NCBI RefSeq assembly: GCF_003611735.1
Contig: NZ_RAWG01000026.1
Coordinates: 1-52,725 of the forward strand
DNA: 52,725 bases
Direction of reading: 5' to 3'
Source of the DNA: Corallococcus sicarius
GTDB lineage: Bacteria > Myxococcota > Myxococcia > Myxococcales > Myxococcaceae
Below, one piece after another: positions 16,403 through 25,215 of this stretch. Under the pieces are notes generated by a model. It was not told where the DNA came from. It was given only the letters and a program-made list of their open reading frames with translations, and made no database searches. A program made the translations under genes and the position numbers. The first letter of the stretch is position 1; each line of letters begins with the position of its first letter.

Positions 16403-17245
16403 TCACCGTGCCCGCGCGTCGCGTGCCACCACGGAGGGCGTCACGCCGAGGACCCGCCGCATGCACCGCGCCATGTGGCTCTGGTGTGAGAAGCCCGCTT
16501 CGAGTGCCACCTCCCCGGCGGACATTCCACCCTGCTGCAGCAGCGTCCTGGCGCGCTCCACCCGCCGCTGCACCACGTACTCGTGCACTGGCAGCCCCAT
16601 GGAGCGCTTGAACAGGGTCTTCAGGTGCGACGCGCTGACCCCGGCGACGCCGGCCAGCCGCGCCAGGGAGAGGTTCTGGTCCAGGTGCTCCTCGATGTAC
16701 TCCGTCACACGCCGCAGCTGCGGCTTCGACAGGCCGCGCTCGCGTCCGAAGGCCGCCGGGTAGCGGCCCAGCAGGTGGACCGAGAGCGCCAGGCCCAGAC
16801 ACTCGGTATAGAGCAGCCCGCCGGGATGACCGGCCCTGCGGTCCGCGTCGAGCGCCCAGGCGATGTGTTCAATCTGCGGGTCCCTGAACTGATGGCGCTG
16901 CTCCAGCACGGCGCGGTCGGGGTCCCGCCCCATGTCCTCCGCGGCGCGCCGCAACAGGGCCGGGGAGAGCCGCACGAGCACGGAGGCGCTCGCGTCCTGG
17001 TTCTCCCAGACATCCGACACGCCGGCCGGGAACAGGTCGATGTCGCCCTGCGTGTAGACGAAGCGGTGGACGCGGCACGCACCGCGAAGCGGCGTCCCGG
17101 CGTGAATCTTGAGCCGGTGGTCGGGCACGGACTCCAGCTCCACCCTCCCGGCCTCGGCCGTGTGGAAGTCCACGTGCAGCCCGAGCCGGGGGCGTACCGC
17201 GTCAAGGGACTCCCGCGCGCCCGTCGCCTGCATCTGCCTGTCCAT
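16403..17245 (-). CDS. AraC-family transcriptional regulator
   Basis: A 280-residue regulator. An N-terminal cupin-like sensing domain (HAGTPLRGACRVHRFVYTQGDIDLFPAG) is followed by a C-terminal AraC DNA-binding domain: LSLARLAGVAGVSASHLKTLFKRSMG and AGEVALEAGFSHQSHMARCMRRVLGVTPS. The ATG at 17245 has GAGGAG 8 nt upstream. It is transcribed divergently from the imine-reductase-like gene at 17503; the region between them holds two direct repeats 21 bp apart (17325-17357), the usual half-site spacing for AraC proteins, so it probably controls that gene and itself. Confidence 0.87.
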   Translation of the reverse strand: MDRQMQATGARESLDAVRPRLGLHVDFHTAEAGRVELESVPDHRLKIHAGTPLRGACRVHRFVYTQGDIDLFPAGVSDVWENQDASASVLVRLSPALLRRAAEDMGRDPDRAVLEQRHQFRDPQIEHIAWALDADRRAGHPGGLLYTECLGLALSVHLLGRYPAAFGRERGLSKPQLRRVTEYIEEHLDQNLSLARLAGVAGVSASHLKTLFKRSMGLPVHEYVVQRRVERARTLLQQGGMSAGEVALEAGFSHQSHMARCMRRVLGVTPSVVARDARAR

Positions 17246-17324
17246 GCCTCGCGCTCCTCGTCCCGGTGCCCTGCGTGCCACGCCCTGCGTCCCTGACATA
17301 GCGTCGGGAGGCCGCGTCCGCAGC

Positions 17325-17357
17325 CGTCCGAACGTGCTCCGCGCGCGTCCGAACGTG
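17325..17357. promoter_or_regulatory. AraC-type operator: 12-bp direct repeats, 21 bp apart
   Basis: CGTCCGAACGTG occurs at 17325-17336 and exactly again at 17346-17357. The repeats start 21 bp apart, two helical turns, as in the paired half-sites bound by AraC-family activators. A possible -10 (TATTCA, 17382-17387) follows 25 bp downstream on the plus strand. The site lies between the divergent AraC gene and the oxidoreductase gene. Confidence 0.65.
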
Positions 17358-17502
17358 TGCGACCTCCGGAGGCTTCTTCCCTATTCATTGCCGCGTCAAC
17401 CCGGAGAAGTCCATGGACAGGGGCCGGGCTGCCCGTGGATGGGGGCCTCACGCAGGTCGCCACGCCGCACCGCTAGCACTTCCCGCACAGAGGAGCACCG
17501 AC

Positions 17503-18378
17503 ATGAAGCCAGCAATCGCAGTCATCGGGGTAGGGCGCATGGGCTCCGCGCTCGTGAGTGCCTTCCTGAAGCAGGGGTACATGGTCGACATCTGGAACCG
17601 CACGCGGGCGAAGTGCGAGCCCCTCGCTGCCCAGGGAGCCCGCATCGCGGCGACGGTGCGGGACGCCGTGGCCGCCGCGGACCTCGTGGTGGTGAATGTG
17701 AGTGATTACGGCGTGAGTGACGCGTTGCTCCGGCCGGACGAGGTGACCCACGCGCTGCGAGGGAAGTTGCTCGTGCAGCTGACGTCCGGCTCCCCGAGCC
17801 AGGCGCGGGAGCAGGCCACCTGGGCCCGGCAACACGGCATCCCCTACCTGGATGGCGCCATCATGGGGACGCCGGACTTCATCGGGCAGCCTGGGGGGAC
17901 CCTCCTGTACTCGGGCCCGAGCGAACTGTTCGAGCAGGCCCGCCCCGTCCTCCTCGCACTCGGCGGCAATACGCAGCACGTGGGCAGCGACGTGGGGCAT
18001 GCGGCCGCGCTCGACAGCGCGCTGCTCGTGACCCTGTGGGGACAGCTGTTCGGTGTCCTCCAGGGCGTGGCCGTCTGCGAGGCGGAGGGCATCCCGCTCG
18101 ACACCTTCCTGGGCTACGTCAAGGCGACCGCCCCGGTGGTGGAGGCAGGCGTCACGGACCTCGTCACGCGCGTCCAGCAGCGCCGCTTCGCCGCCGACGC
18201 GACGACGCTCGCCACCCTCGAGGTCCATGCCGGGGCGCTGCACCACCTGCTGGAGCTGTGCAAGGAGCGCGGGCTCCACCGCATGGTGCCCGAGGCCTTC
18301 GACCAGCTCTTCCAGTCAGCCATCCGGGCGGGGCATGGCCAGGATGACTTCGCCGCGCTGACGCGGTTCATGCGCTGA
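17503..18378 (+). CDS. NAD(P)-dependent oxidoreductase, imine reductase-like
   Basis: A 291-residue protein of the beta-hydroxyacid dehydrogenase / imine reductase superfamily. The Rossmann motif is GVGRMGSAL at residues 7-15, with NRTRAKCEPL after the second strand, where NRT suggests NADP preference. LTSGSPSQARE and the DGAIMGTPDFIGQPGG stretch match imine reductases more than 3-hydroxyisobutyrate dehydrogenases. The C-terminal helical half would complete a domain-swapped dimer. It may reduce imines to amines; the substrate is unknown. The ATG is preceded by AGAGGAG 7 nt upstream. It is a single gene, probably controlled by the divergent AraC protein. Confidence 0.8.
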   Translation: MKPAIAVIGVGRMGSALVSAFLKQGYMVDIWNRTRAKCEPLAAQGARIAATVRDAVAAADLVVVNVSDYGVSDALLRPDEVTHALRGKLLVQLTSGSPSQAREQATWARQHGIPYLDGAIMGTPDFIGQPGGTLLYSGPSELFEQARPVLLALGGNTQHVGSDVGHAAALDSALLVTLWGQLFGVLQGVAVCEAEGIPLDTFLGYVKATAPVVEAGVTDLVTRVQQRRFAADATTLATLEVHAGALHHLLELCKERGLHRMVPEAFDQLFQSAIRAGHGQDDFAALTRFMR

Positions 18379-18392
18379 GCGGCGCTGTCCCG

Positions 18393-18415
18393 CCGCGCCC
18401 CGGTTCAGGGCGCGG
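18393..18415. terminator. Terminator-like hairpin between convergent genes
   Basis: CCGCGCCC (18393-18400) and GGGCGCGG (18408-18415) form a perfect 8-bp stem with a 7-nt loop (CGGTTCA). It separates the convergent oxidoreductase and alcohol dehydrogenase genes and overlaps the last codons of the latter. No T-tract. Confidence 0.55.
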
Positions 18416-19535
18416 TGGGGCGGATGAGCCCCTTCACGATGCGCCCGGTCTCGACGTCGGAGAGGGCCTGGTTGACCTCGTCGAGCCCGTAGGTGCGGCT
18501 GACCATGTGCTCCCAGCCCCTGCCACCGGCGACCTTCGCGCCGTGACGGTCGAGGATGCGGAGCATGCGGTGGAAGTGGCTGAAGTCCACGCCCCACACG
18601 CCACGGATCTCCAGGTGCTTCCGGTTGATTTCGGTGTGCGGGTTGATGCCCACCTCACCGTGGTCGGTGTAGTGCCCCACGATGACGTAGCGCCCACCGT
18701 CGCGGGTCATGTGGATGCCGTCCTTGACGGCCTCGGGCACGCCGGTGGCTTCAATCGTCACGTCCACACCGCGTCCCTCGGTCAACGCGAGGACGCGCTC
18801 CACGTGGCCGTTGGAACCCGACGAGTCGAGCCGGATGGCCTCATCGACCCCGAACTCACGCGCCATCGCGAGCCGGACCTCGTGCCGCTCGACGATGTAG
18901 ACCGCGCCCGCGCCAGAGAGCAGCGCGAGGACGGCCGCGCTCAGCCCGACGGGCCCCGCGCCCTGGACCAGCACCCGGTCCCCCAGCCGGATGCGCGCCG
19001 TGTCGACCGCGTGGATCGCGGTCGGCAATGCACAGCCGCCCGCGATCACGCGCTCCGGCGTCAGCGTCGCGGGAAGCTCGAGGATGGAGACGCCCGGCTT
19101 GAGGTAGATGAGCTGCGACCAGCCCCCATACAGGCCCTCGTTCGCCGAATAGGTGACGCCGTAGACGCGCCGTGAAGGGCAGCGGTTCGGCATCTTGGCG
19201 ACCAGGCAGAACCAGCAGGCATTGCAGGTGCCCACGACGTCGAGGAACGTGACCATGGCCCCGACACGCACGGGCCGGCCGTCGACATCGTGCGGCTCAC
19301 CGCGCACGTCCACGACCCTGCCGACGGACACGTGGCCGGGGATGATGGGGTAGGGCACCCCGGCGAGCCGGCCGTGCGACAGGTGGACGTCCGTCCCGCA
19401 GACCTCGGAGAAGACCGTCTCGAGCAGGACGCCACCCGGCTCGAGCTCGGGGGCGGAGAAGCGCTGGAGCTCGACGGGGCGGTTGGCGCCGGGCATGACC
19501 GCCGCGGTGCACATGGGGGGCGCACTCAAGACCAA
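18405..19535 (-). CDS. Zinc-dependent medium-chain alcohol dehydrogenase
   Basis: A 376-residue medium-chain dehydrogenase/reductase. The catalytic zinc site is C in EVCGTDVH and H in PGHVSVG (GHV instead of the common GHE). The structural zinc loop is CNACWFCLVAKMPNRC, spaced C-x2-C-x2-C-x8-C, one residue longer than the usual x7. The coenzyme-binding motif is GAGPVG, with E in IVERHE suggesting NAD rather than NADP. It oxidises an alcohol or reduces a carbonyl. TTG 19535 is the probable start, overlapping the oxygenase gene by 10 bp with AGAGGA 7 nt upstream; ATG 19514 is possible. Cotranscribed with the oxygenase gene. Confidence 0.85.
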   Translation of the reverse strand: MVLSAPPMCTAAVMPGANRPVELQRFSAPELEPGGVLLETVFSEVCGTDVHLSHGRLAGVPYPIIPGHVSVGRVVDVRGEPHDVDGRPVRVGAMVTFLDVVGTCNACWFCLVAKMPNRCPSRRVYGVTYSANEGLYGGWSQLIYLKPGVSILELPATLTPERVIAGGCALPTAIHAVDTARIRLGDRVLVQGAGPVGLSAAVLALLSGAGAVYIVERHEVRLAMAREFGVDEAIRLDSSGSNGHVERVLALTEGRGVDVTIEATGVPEAVKDGIHMTRDGGRYVIVGHYTDHGEVGINPHTEINRKHLEIRGVWGVDFSHFHRMLRILDRHGAKVAGGRGWEHMVSRTYGLDEVNQALSDVETGRIVKGLIRPTAP

Positions 19536-20326
19536 AGAACGATCCTCTCGTCGGGGAGGGTGCCGATCGCGGAGGTCACGGTGGTGCGACGCCCCCCGCT
19601 CGGGTCGACCTGGTGGAAGTTCCGCGTGTTGAAGATGTACACGTCGCCCAGCGTGGGCCGCAGTTCGTACTTCTTCACGCCCTCGACGAGCGAGGGCTCA
19701 TACCCGTACGTGCCCGGAATCTTGCGCAGCTGATCCTCGGGCCTCCAGGGGCGCTCATACACGTACGTCTTGCCCGGGTTCTCCGGGTCCAGCTCCAGGT
19801 ACAGGTTCCAGGCAAGCTGGGCCTCGACCTGGGCCACCCACCACGCCGGTTGCTCCGCGGGTGCGAAGTCGATGTGGAGCAGGGTCCCATTCTCGATGCG
19901 GCGGATGAGCCCGGCGCCGTACGTCCCGTGCTTTGGATCCGCGGCGATCTGGACCGGCACACCCACGGACTCGCGCAACCGGCTCATCAGGCGCTCAAGC
20001 GGAGAGAACGACTGTGAGAAGATCGCGCTCTGGAGCCCCCGGAAGTGCTCCGCCTTCCCGAAATAGGTCGAGACATCCGGCCCTTCGTGCTCGAACACCG
20101 TCGCGCCAATCCGGTCGATGGGCGGATCCACCTTCTCGTACGCTTCAAAGCCAATCGCCTGGGCCCGCTCGACAAGCCGACTGCATTCTTCTGCCGTGGC
20201 GAAACCGCGAATGACAACCGCGGGAATTTCATTGCGAGTGAGTTGCCGCCAGGAGTTGCGATCAAGCTCCCGGGCAGCGAGGCCATCCCAGGAGGAGCAG
20301 TGTGCGGTCTGTGAGTGAGTGCTCAT
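19526..20326 (-). CDS. 2-oxoglutarate/Fe(II)-dependent oxygenase
   Basis: A 266-residue protein of the prolyl-hydroxylase-like double-stranded beta-helix family. The iron ligands are HxD in LLHIDFAP and the distal His in NTRNFHQVD; the 2-oxoglutarate-binding Arg follows in GGRRTTVTS. It would hydroxylate an organic substrate in the cytosol. Its operon partner is an alcohol dehydrogenase that could oxidise the hydroxyl, and a prolyl-oligopeptidase-like gene diverges from it, suggesting modification of a peptide or amino acid. The ATG at 20326 lacks a good ribosome binding site; an in-frame ATG at 20455 would add 43 residues that look unconserved. Confidence 0.8.
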   Translation of the reverse strand: MSTHSQTAHCSSWDGLAARELDRNSWRQLTRNEIPAVVIRGFATAEECSRLVERAQAIGFEAYEKVDPPIDRIGATVFEHEGPDVSTYFGKAEHFRGLQSAIFSQSFSPLERLMSRLRESVGVPVQIAADPKHGTYGAGLIRRIENGTLLHIDFAPAEQPAWWVAQVEAQLAWNLYLELDPENPGKTYVYERPWRPEDQLRKIPGTYGYEPSLVEGVKKYELRPTLGDVYIFNTRNFHQVDPSGGRRTTVTSAIGTLPDERIVLWS

Positions 20327-20380
20327 GCTCGGAGGGGACCTCACGGCTGCGCAGGGGGGCGCGAGGAGCTGGCGTTGGAT

Positions 20381-20421
20381 ACTGAAGCTTAAGGTAAGAC
20401 CGCAAAGACTGAAGGTCAAGG
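20381..20421. promoter_or_regulatory. Imperfect 14-bp direct repeat in divergent promoter
   Basis: ACTGAAGCTTAAGG (20381-20394) and ACTGAAGGTCAAGG (20408-20421) agree at 12 of 14 positions and start 27 bp apart. They lie in the least GC-rich part of the gap between the oxygenase and peptidase genes, so may bind a regulator of one or both. No known motif is recognised. Confidence 0.35.
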
Positions 20422-20525
20422 CTTCCCGGTATGGCCTGCGCGGCCGCTGCGTCATGGATTGACGTCCTGCGCGAGCGGCCTACGCTTCCCCTGCAATATA
20501 CCGCTCGCCAAGGAACACCCTCCGC

Positions 20526-22625
20526 ATGTCGTTCGCTCCGATGAAGGCCTTGAACCCGGCCCTGTCATTTCCCATGACGCGACGCGATCCGGCGACGGGC
20601 TACACGTTGCACGGCCGGTTGTTTGAAGATCCCTATTCCTGGCTGGAGCAGCTCACCGCCCCGGAGCCCCAGGCGTGGGTCACCGCGCAGGAAGCAATCA
20701 CGCACTCGGTGCTGCACGCCGTGCCCGGGCGCGAATGGCTGCGGGACACGGTGGCGCGCTCGGCGCGCTTCGCGCGGCTCTCCCCGCCGATTCCCGCCGG
20801 GCCGCCCGGACGTGAGTTCGTCTGGCAGGCGGACGCGAGCGACGACAAGCTCAAGCTCCTGCTCCGGCGTGGCAGGGGCGCGCCGCTGGAGACGGTGCTC
20901 GATCCCAACACGTGGGCGAGCGACGAGACGCTGGTGTTCGCCGTGCCGTCACCGGACGGCGCGCGGGTCGCCTTCGGGAAGGCGGTGGGCGGGACGCATT
21001 CCCCGGTGATTCATGTACTCGACGTGGAGACAGGACGGCTGCTCGGGGACCGGCCGTACGGGACGAGCCACGCGTCGGTGGTCTGGCGGCCTGACGCTTC
21101 AGGGTTCTTCTACGCGGCGTGCCCCGACCCGAGCGAGGTCGCCCCGGGTGACGAGGATCATTGGAACGCCATCTACGAGCACCGGCTGGGGTCGGACGTG
21201 CCGGCCCGCCGCATCTTCGGCGACGACCAGGTGAAGGAGTACTGGTGCACCGTGAGGCTCAGCGAGTGCAAGCGCTTCGCCGTGCTCTCCAAGTGGGACT
21301 ACGTGCACGCCAACGTCGTGTACCTCCTGCGTCTGGCCGATGACGTCCTGGTGCCGGTGGCTCCCGCCATGCGGTCCCTCAATCAGGTGCAGGTGGTGGA
21401 GGGGTCGCTGCTCATCCAGACCGACCTCGACGCCCCCCGTGGCCGTCTCTGCGTCGCGTCACTGGAGGCGCCGACGGAGTGGCGGACGCTCATCCCGGAG
21501 GGCGCGGACACGCTGCAGACGGTGACTGGCATTGGCGGCAGGCTCTACGCCGTCTACTCGCATGCGGCGTCGCACCACGTGCGCATCCACGCCAGGGACG
21601 GGACCTGGCTGCGGGACCTGGTGCTGCCGGCCCTCGGCTCGGTGAATCGCAACGAGGGGGAGGGCATCGTCAGCGGCGTCAGCGGCGCCTGGAACGGCGA
21701 CGAGGTGTGGGTCCAGTTCACGTCGTATGTGCAGCCGCCGTCGGTCTACCGGTATGACTTCGCGACGGACCGCCTGTCGCCGTACCACGTCCCCGACGTC
21801 GGGCTCGACGCGTCCCGGTATGTGACGAAGCAGGTCTGGTACGCGTCGCCCGACGGGACGCGGGTCTCCATGTTCATCATCCACCGCGAGGGCCTGCCGC
21901 TCGATGGGCGTCAGGCCGTGCGCCTGAACGGCTACGGTGGCTTCAACATCTCACTGGAGCCGCGCTATTCGGCGCTCAACGCCGCGTGGTTGAAGCTGGG
22001 CGGCGTCCTCGCCTTCGCCAACGTGCGAGGGGGAGGCGAATACGGCCGTGCCTGGCACGAGGCGGCCTGCAAGACGCGCCGGCAGAATGCCTTTGACGAC
22101 TACATCGCGGCGGCGCGGTGGCTCGTCGCGGCGGGCTACACGACGCCCGCCAGGCTCGCCTCGCGTGGCAACAGCAACGGCGGTCTGCTTGTCGCAGTCA
22201 CCGCGTTGCAGGCGCCTGACGCCTTCGGGGCCGTCTACTGCCGCGCGCCCATCCTGGACATGTTGCGCTTCCCGAGCTTCAGCCACCTGAGCTCGGCGAC
22301 CGTCGAATACGGCTCGCCGGAGGATCCCGTCGAGGGCGCGTACCTCGCCGCGTACTCGCCGTACCACAACGTCCGGTCGGATCGCCGCTACCCCGTGATG
22401 ACCTTCGTGTCGGCGTTGAATGACCGGATCGCCCCTCCGTACGACCCCATCAAGATGGTCGCCAGGCTCCAGGCGGAGGCCCCGCAGGGGGGACCGTATC
22501 TCCTGCTGCCGCTGCGCGCCTCGGGGCACGGCGGAGGGACCACGCTGACCGCGCTGGTCGAACAGGATGTCGACGAACTCAGCTTCTACTGCTGGGCGCT
22601 TGATGTCGCGCCGCCCGTGCGCTGA
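20526..22625 (+). CDS. Prolyl oligopeptidase family (S9A) protein
   Basis: A 699-residue two-domain protein: an N-terminal beta-propeller (about residues 75-420) and a C-terminal alpha/beta hydrolase. The N-terminal RRDPATGYTLHGRLFEDPYSWLE matches the S9A family, as does GGGEYGRAWHEA. The nucleophile is S550 in RGNSNGG and the His is H668 in SGHGGG. The expected acid, D in the DDR motif of classical enzymes, is N632 here (LNDRIAP); D633 is next to it. No signal peptide, so cytosolic. It diverges from an oxygenase/dehydrogenase pair. It could trim or macrocyclise a peptide; activity is uncertain because of N632. Confidence 0.85.
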   Translation: MSFAPMKALNPALSFPMTRRDPATGYTLHGRLFEDPYSWLEQLTAPEPQAWVTAQEAITHSVLHAVPGREWLRDTVARSARFARLSPPIPAGPPGREFVWQADASDDKLKLLLRRGRGAPLETVLDPNTWASDETLVFAVPSPDGARVAFGKAVGGTHSPVIHVLDVETGRLLGDRPYGTSHASVVWRPDASGFFYAACPDPSEVAPGDEDHWNAIYEHRLGSDVPARRIFGDDQVKEYWCTVRLSECKRFAVLSKWDYVHANVVYLLRLADDVLVPVAPAMRSLNQVQVVEGSLLIQTDLDAPRGRLCVASLEAPTEWRTLIPEGADTLQTVTGIGGRLYAVYSHAASHHVRIHARDGTWLRDLVLPALGSVNRNEGEGIVSGVSGAWNGDEVWVQFTSYVQPPSVYRYDFATDRLSPYHVPDVGLDASRYVTKQVWYASPDGTRVSMFIIHREGLPLDGRQAVRLNGYGGFNISLEPRYSALNAAWLKLGGVLAFANVRGGGEYGRAWHEAACKTRRQNAFDDYIAAARWLVAAGYTTPARLASRGNSNGGLLVAVTALQAPDAFGAVYCRAPILDMLRFPSFSHLSSATVEYGSPEDPVEGAYLAAYSPYHNVRSDRRYPVMTFVSALNDRIAPPYDPIKMVARLQAEAPQGGPYLLLPLRASGHGGGTTLTALVEQDVDELSFYCWALDVAPPVR

Positions 22626-23011
22626 CGCTCGCCCCACCTGGCGGCGATGAGCGCCTGGGAGTGCAATCCGGATGAGTGGTGTCGCGTGGCGACATCCTCC
22701 GTGCCGTGCGGCCCGAACACCCAGCTCTGCAGCGGGCCCATCGATCCCTGAGTGACACAAGGAATCAGGTCCCCCACAAGGGGCCTGGCCTTCACGCGGG
22801 CTTCAGAAGTACCAGGGCCAGCACGACCGCTGGCTTCCTTGCGTGCTCACAGGACGCCATCCGCGCACGGTGTCCAGGCGGCCGGGCAGCGCAAATTCAT
22901 ACATGAAACACGGGAATCGCCGGATACCGCGCCAATTGAACGGCAGGCGTCCGAGGGTTGTATCAGACCCTGTTTACACGGGTGTCACTGAGGCCGGAGC
23001 ATCACGGCCAC
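22626..23011. other. Intergenic region, 386 bp
   Basis: No supported gene. CAGG (22766-22769) and CCTG (22784-22787), with CCCC (22771-22774) and GGGG (22780-22783) inside, form a bulged hairpin that may end the peptidase transcript. An open frame of 69 codons on the minus strand (22586-22795) overlaps the peptidase end and has no family I know. The stretch 22895-22975 is less GC-rich and probably holds the chemoreceptor promoter. Confidence 0.4.
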
Positions 23012-25195
23012 ATGGGTCCCTCCCGCGTCTCCCCCTTCGTCTCCACGGCCTTCGTCGTTCCCGCCGTGTCCTCCGCGAGTACGCGTCCAGGCCTTGTCAG
23101 GAGCTCACGCCTCGCGGCGCTGGGCACCGCGCTGCTGCTCGTCCTGATGTCGGCTCCCCTGGCGCACGCGGCGCCAGCGCAGGCTCCCGTGCCCGCGGTG
23201 GACGGGTGGCGCTTCCGCTGGGGTGACTCGCCGCTCGGGCCGGAGGGCGTCCCCACCTGGGCGAAGGAGACGGGCACGGAGCAGGGCTGGCAGCCGGTGG
23301 AAGCCCTGAAGGAGCCGCCGGGCCGTGGCTCGAACACGCTGCTCTGGCTGAGCATCCCCATCCCCGAGGGGGCGTGGCTGGAGCCGGCGCTCTTCCTGCG
23401 CAGCGTCGCCAGCGCCTTCGAGGCGTACGCCGGTGGCGAGCGCATCTACTCGAGCGGGACGTTGAACCCTTCCGGTCGCGAGAGCATGGACAACATGGGC
23501 TGGCACCTGGTGCCGCTCCCGCTCGAACTCAAGGGCCAGCGCATCCTGCTGCGCATCCAGGGAACCGGGCCCGCCATCGGAGTGACCCGGGCCGCGCTGG
23601 TCGGCCCGCGGCACCAACTGCTCACGGATGTGGCGCGCACGGGGCTGGCGCCGTTCGTCATGGGCGTGCTGCTGCTCGCCATCGCCGCGGTCTCCGCGGG
23701 CGCCGCGGTGCTGCGCCGCCAGGTGCGGATGCTGGTGGGGCTGACCGTCTTCGCCGCTGGCTCGGGCATGCTGATGATCGGCATGAGCGGCCTGCTCTCC
23801 GTGTTCTGGGACACGCCCGTCACCGGCAGCAAGCTCACGATGCTGGGCGGGTACTTCCTCCTGCCGGGCCTCGCGTGGTTCATCTCGGACACGATTGGCG
23901 AGGGGCGGATGCGGTGGTTCCGCATCGGCGCGGCCGTGGTCTCCGTGCCGGCCTCGCTCCTGAGCGGCCTCGTCCTCGTGGACCTGGGCTCCGCCGTGTC
24001 GCTCATGTCGCTCTTCATCCTCTACTCGCTCCCCGGGATCCTGACCTGTTTCGGCGTCGCGGCCGTCGAGGCCTGGCGCGGCAACAGCGACGCGCGCATC
24101 TTCGTCGCCGGCCTGGGCATCCTCTGCTTCTCCTTCGTCCTCAGCACGTTGCCCATGTTCGGCCTGATGGAGTCGATGGACGACCTCATGCACTGGGGCT
24201 TCCTCGCGCTCACGGTGTCGCTCGTGTGCATCGTGGGAGCCCGCTCGTCGCGGGTGGTGCACGCCCTCTCGCAGCACACGCGCAGGCTGGAGGACCGGCG
24301 CAAGGAGGTGCGCCAGCTCGCCGACAGCATGGGCAGCGGCGCCGGAGAGCTGGCCGCGGTGGTGCAGCAGCTGCGCGCGACCAGCGAGGAGCAGACCACC
24401 GGCATCAGCCGCCAGGCGACGGCGCTCCAGCAGCTGGAGCACACGGTGGAGGAGATCCGCCAGAGCTCGCACCTGACGGCCGACAAGGCCCGCCTGATGG
24501 CCGCCTCCGCGGAGACGGCCGAGCTGGTGGGGCGGGACGGCGGCGCGGCCCTGGATCGCACGCTGACGGACCTCTCCGCCATCCGTACCGAGGTGTCGGA
24601 CATGGCCCGCCACATCCTCGCGCTCGATGCGCGCACGCGTGAGATTGCCGGCATCGTGGACGCGGTGAAGGCGCTGGCGGACCAGTCCAACATGCTGGCC
24701 ATCAACGCGGCCATCGAGGCGGTGCGCAGCGGCGACAGCGGCAAGGGCTTCGGGGTGGTGGCGCGGGAGATGCGCAGCCTCGCGGACCAGTCCATCCAGG
24801 CCACCCAGCGCATCCGCGACGTGCTCGACGGCGTGAGCGCGAGCATGCGCGAGGCCGCGAAGGTGAGCGAGCAGGGCGAGCAGCGGGTCATCGGCAGCCT
24901 CGAAGCGGTGCGCTCCTCCGGCGTGCAGCTGCAGAAGCTGGCCTCCATCATCAGCGACACCAGCTCCAGCGTGCGTCAGATCACCGCCGCCGTGGCCCAG
25001 CAGGACACCGGCACGGTCCAGATTGCCCAGGCCATCCAGGAGCTGTCCGGTCAGATGCAGCGCACCCTGAAGGTGGTGGACGAGACGCGCAACGTCACCC
25101 ACTCCGTGCAGTCGCTGGCCCAGCGCCTGTCGGGCGTCGCCGACCACGCCCTGCGCTCCGGCTCGCTGGACGCGCAGGACGCACCCGCCTCGTAG
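23012..25195 (+). CDS. Chemoreceptor-like protein with 7TM sensor and MCP signalling domain
   Basis: About 727 residues. A signal peptide (GTALLLVLMSAPLAHAAP) is followed by a periplasmic beta-rich domain of about 150 residues resembling the DISMED2 domain, then seven hydrophobic segments (from FVMGVLLLAIAAVSAGAAVL to WGFLALTVSLVCIVGA) as in 7TMR-DISM receptors, and a cytoplasmic coiled-coil methyl-accepting domain with the hairpin-tip sequence NMLAINAAIEAVRSGDSGKG. It would transmit an extracellular, perhaps carbohydrate, signal to a CheA/CheW complex. No HAMP domain is visible. No che genes are nearby. The ATG at 23012 is the first plausible start; an in-frame start at 22958 is unlikely. 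Confidence 0.85.
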   Translation: MGPSRVSPFVSTAFVVPAVSSASTRPGLVRSSRLAALGTALLLVLMSAPLAHAAPAQAPVPAVDGWRFRWGDSPLGPEGVPTWAKETGTEQGWQPVEALKEPPGRGSNTLLWLSIPIPEGAWLEPALFLRSVASAFEAYAGGERIYSSGTLNPSGRESMDNMGWHLVPLPLELKGQRILLRIQGTGPAIGVTRAALVGPRHQLLTDVARTGLAPFVMGVLLLAIAAVSAGAAVLRRQVRMLVGLTVFAAGSGMLMIGMSGLLSVFWDTPVTGSKLTMLGGYFLLPGLAWFISDTIGEGRMRWFRIGAAVVSVPASLLSGLVLVDLGSAVSLMSLFILYSLPGILTCFGVAAVEAWRGNSDARIFVAGLGILCFSFVLSTLPMFGLMESMDDLMHWGFLALTVSLVCIVGARSSRVVHALSQHTRRLEDRRKEVRQLADSMGSGAGELAAVVQQLRATSEEQTTGISRQATALQQLEHTVEEIRQSSHLTADKARLMAASAETAELVGRDGGAALDRTLTDLSAIRTEVSDMARHILALDARTREIAGIVDAVKALADQSNMLAINAAIEAVRSGDSGKGFGVVAREMRSLADQSIQATQRIRDVLDGVSASMREAAKVSEQGEQRVIGSLEAVRSSGVQLQKLASIISDTSSSVRQITAAVAQQDTGTVQIAQAIQELSGQMQRTLKVVDETRNVTHSVQSLAQRLSGVADHALRSGSLDAQDAPAS

Positions 25196-25215
25196 ATTTC
25201 GCGCAACTTCCGGAC

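Noticed and set aside
22586-22795. 69-codon minus-strand frame in the gap after the peptidase gene
   Set aside because: It overlaps the peptidase end, has no signal, no domain and no clear ribosome binding site; it could be a gene remnant but cannot be supported.
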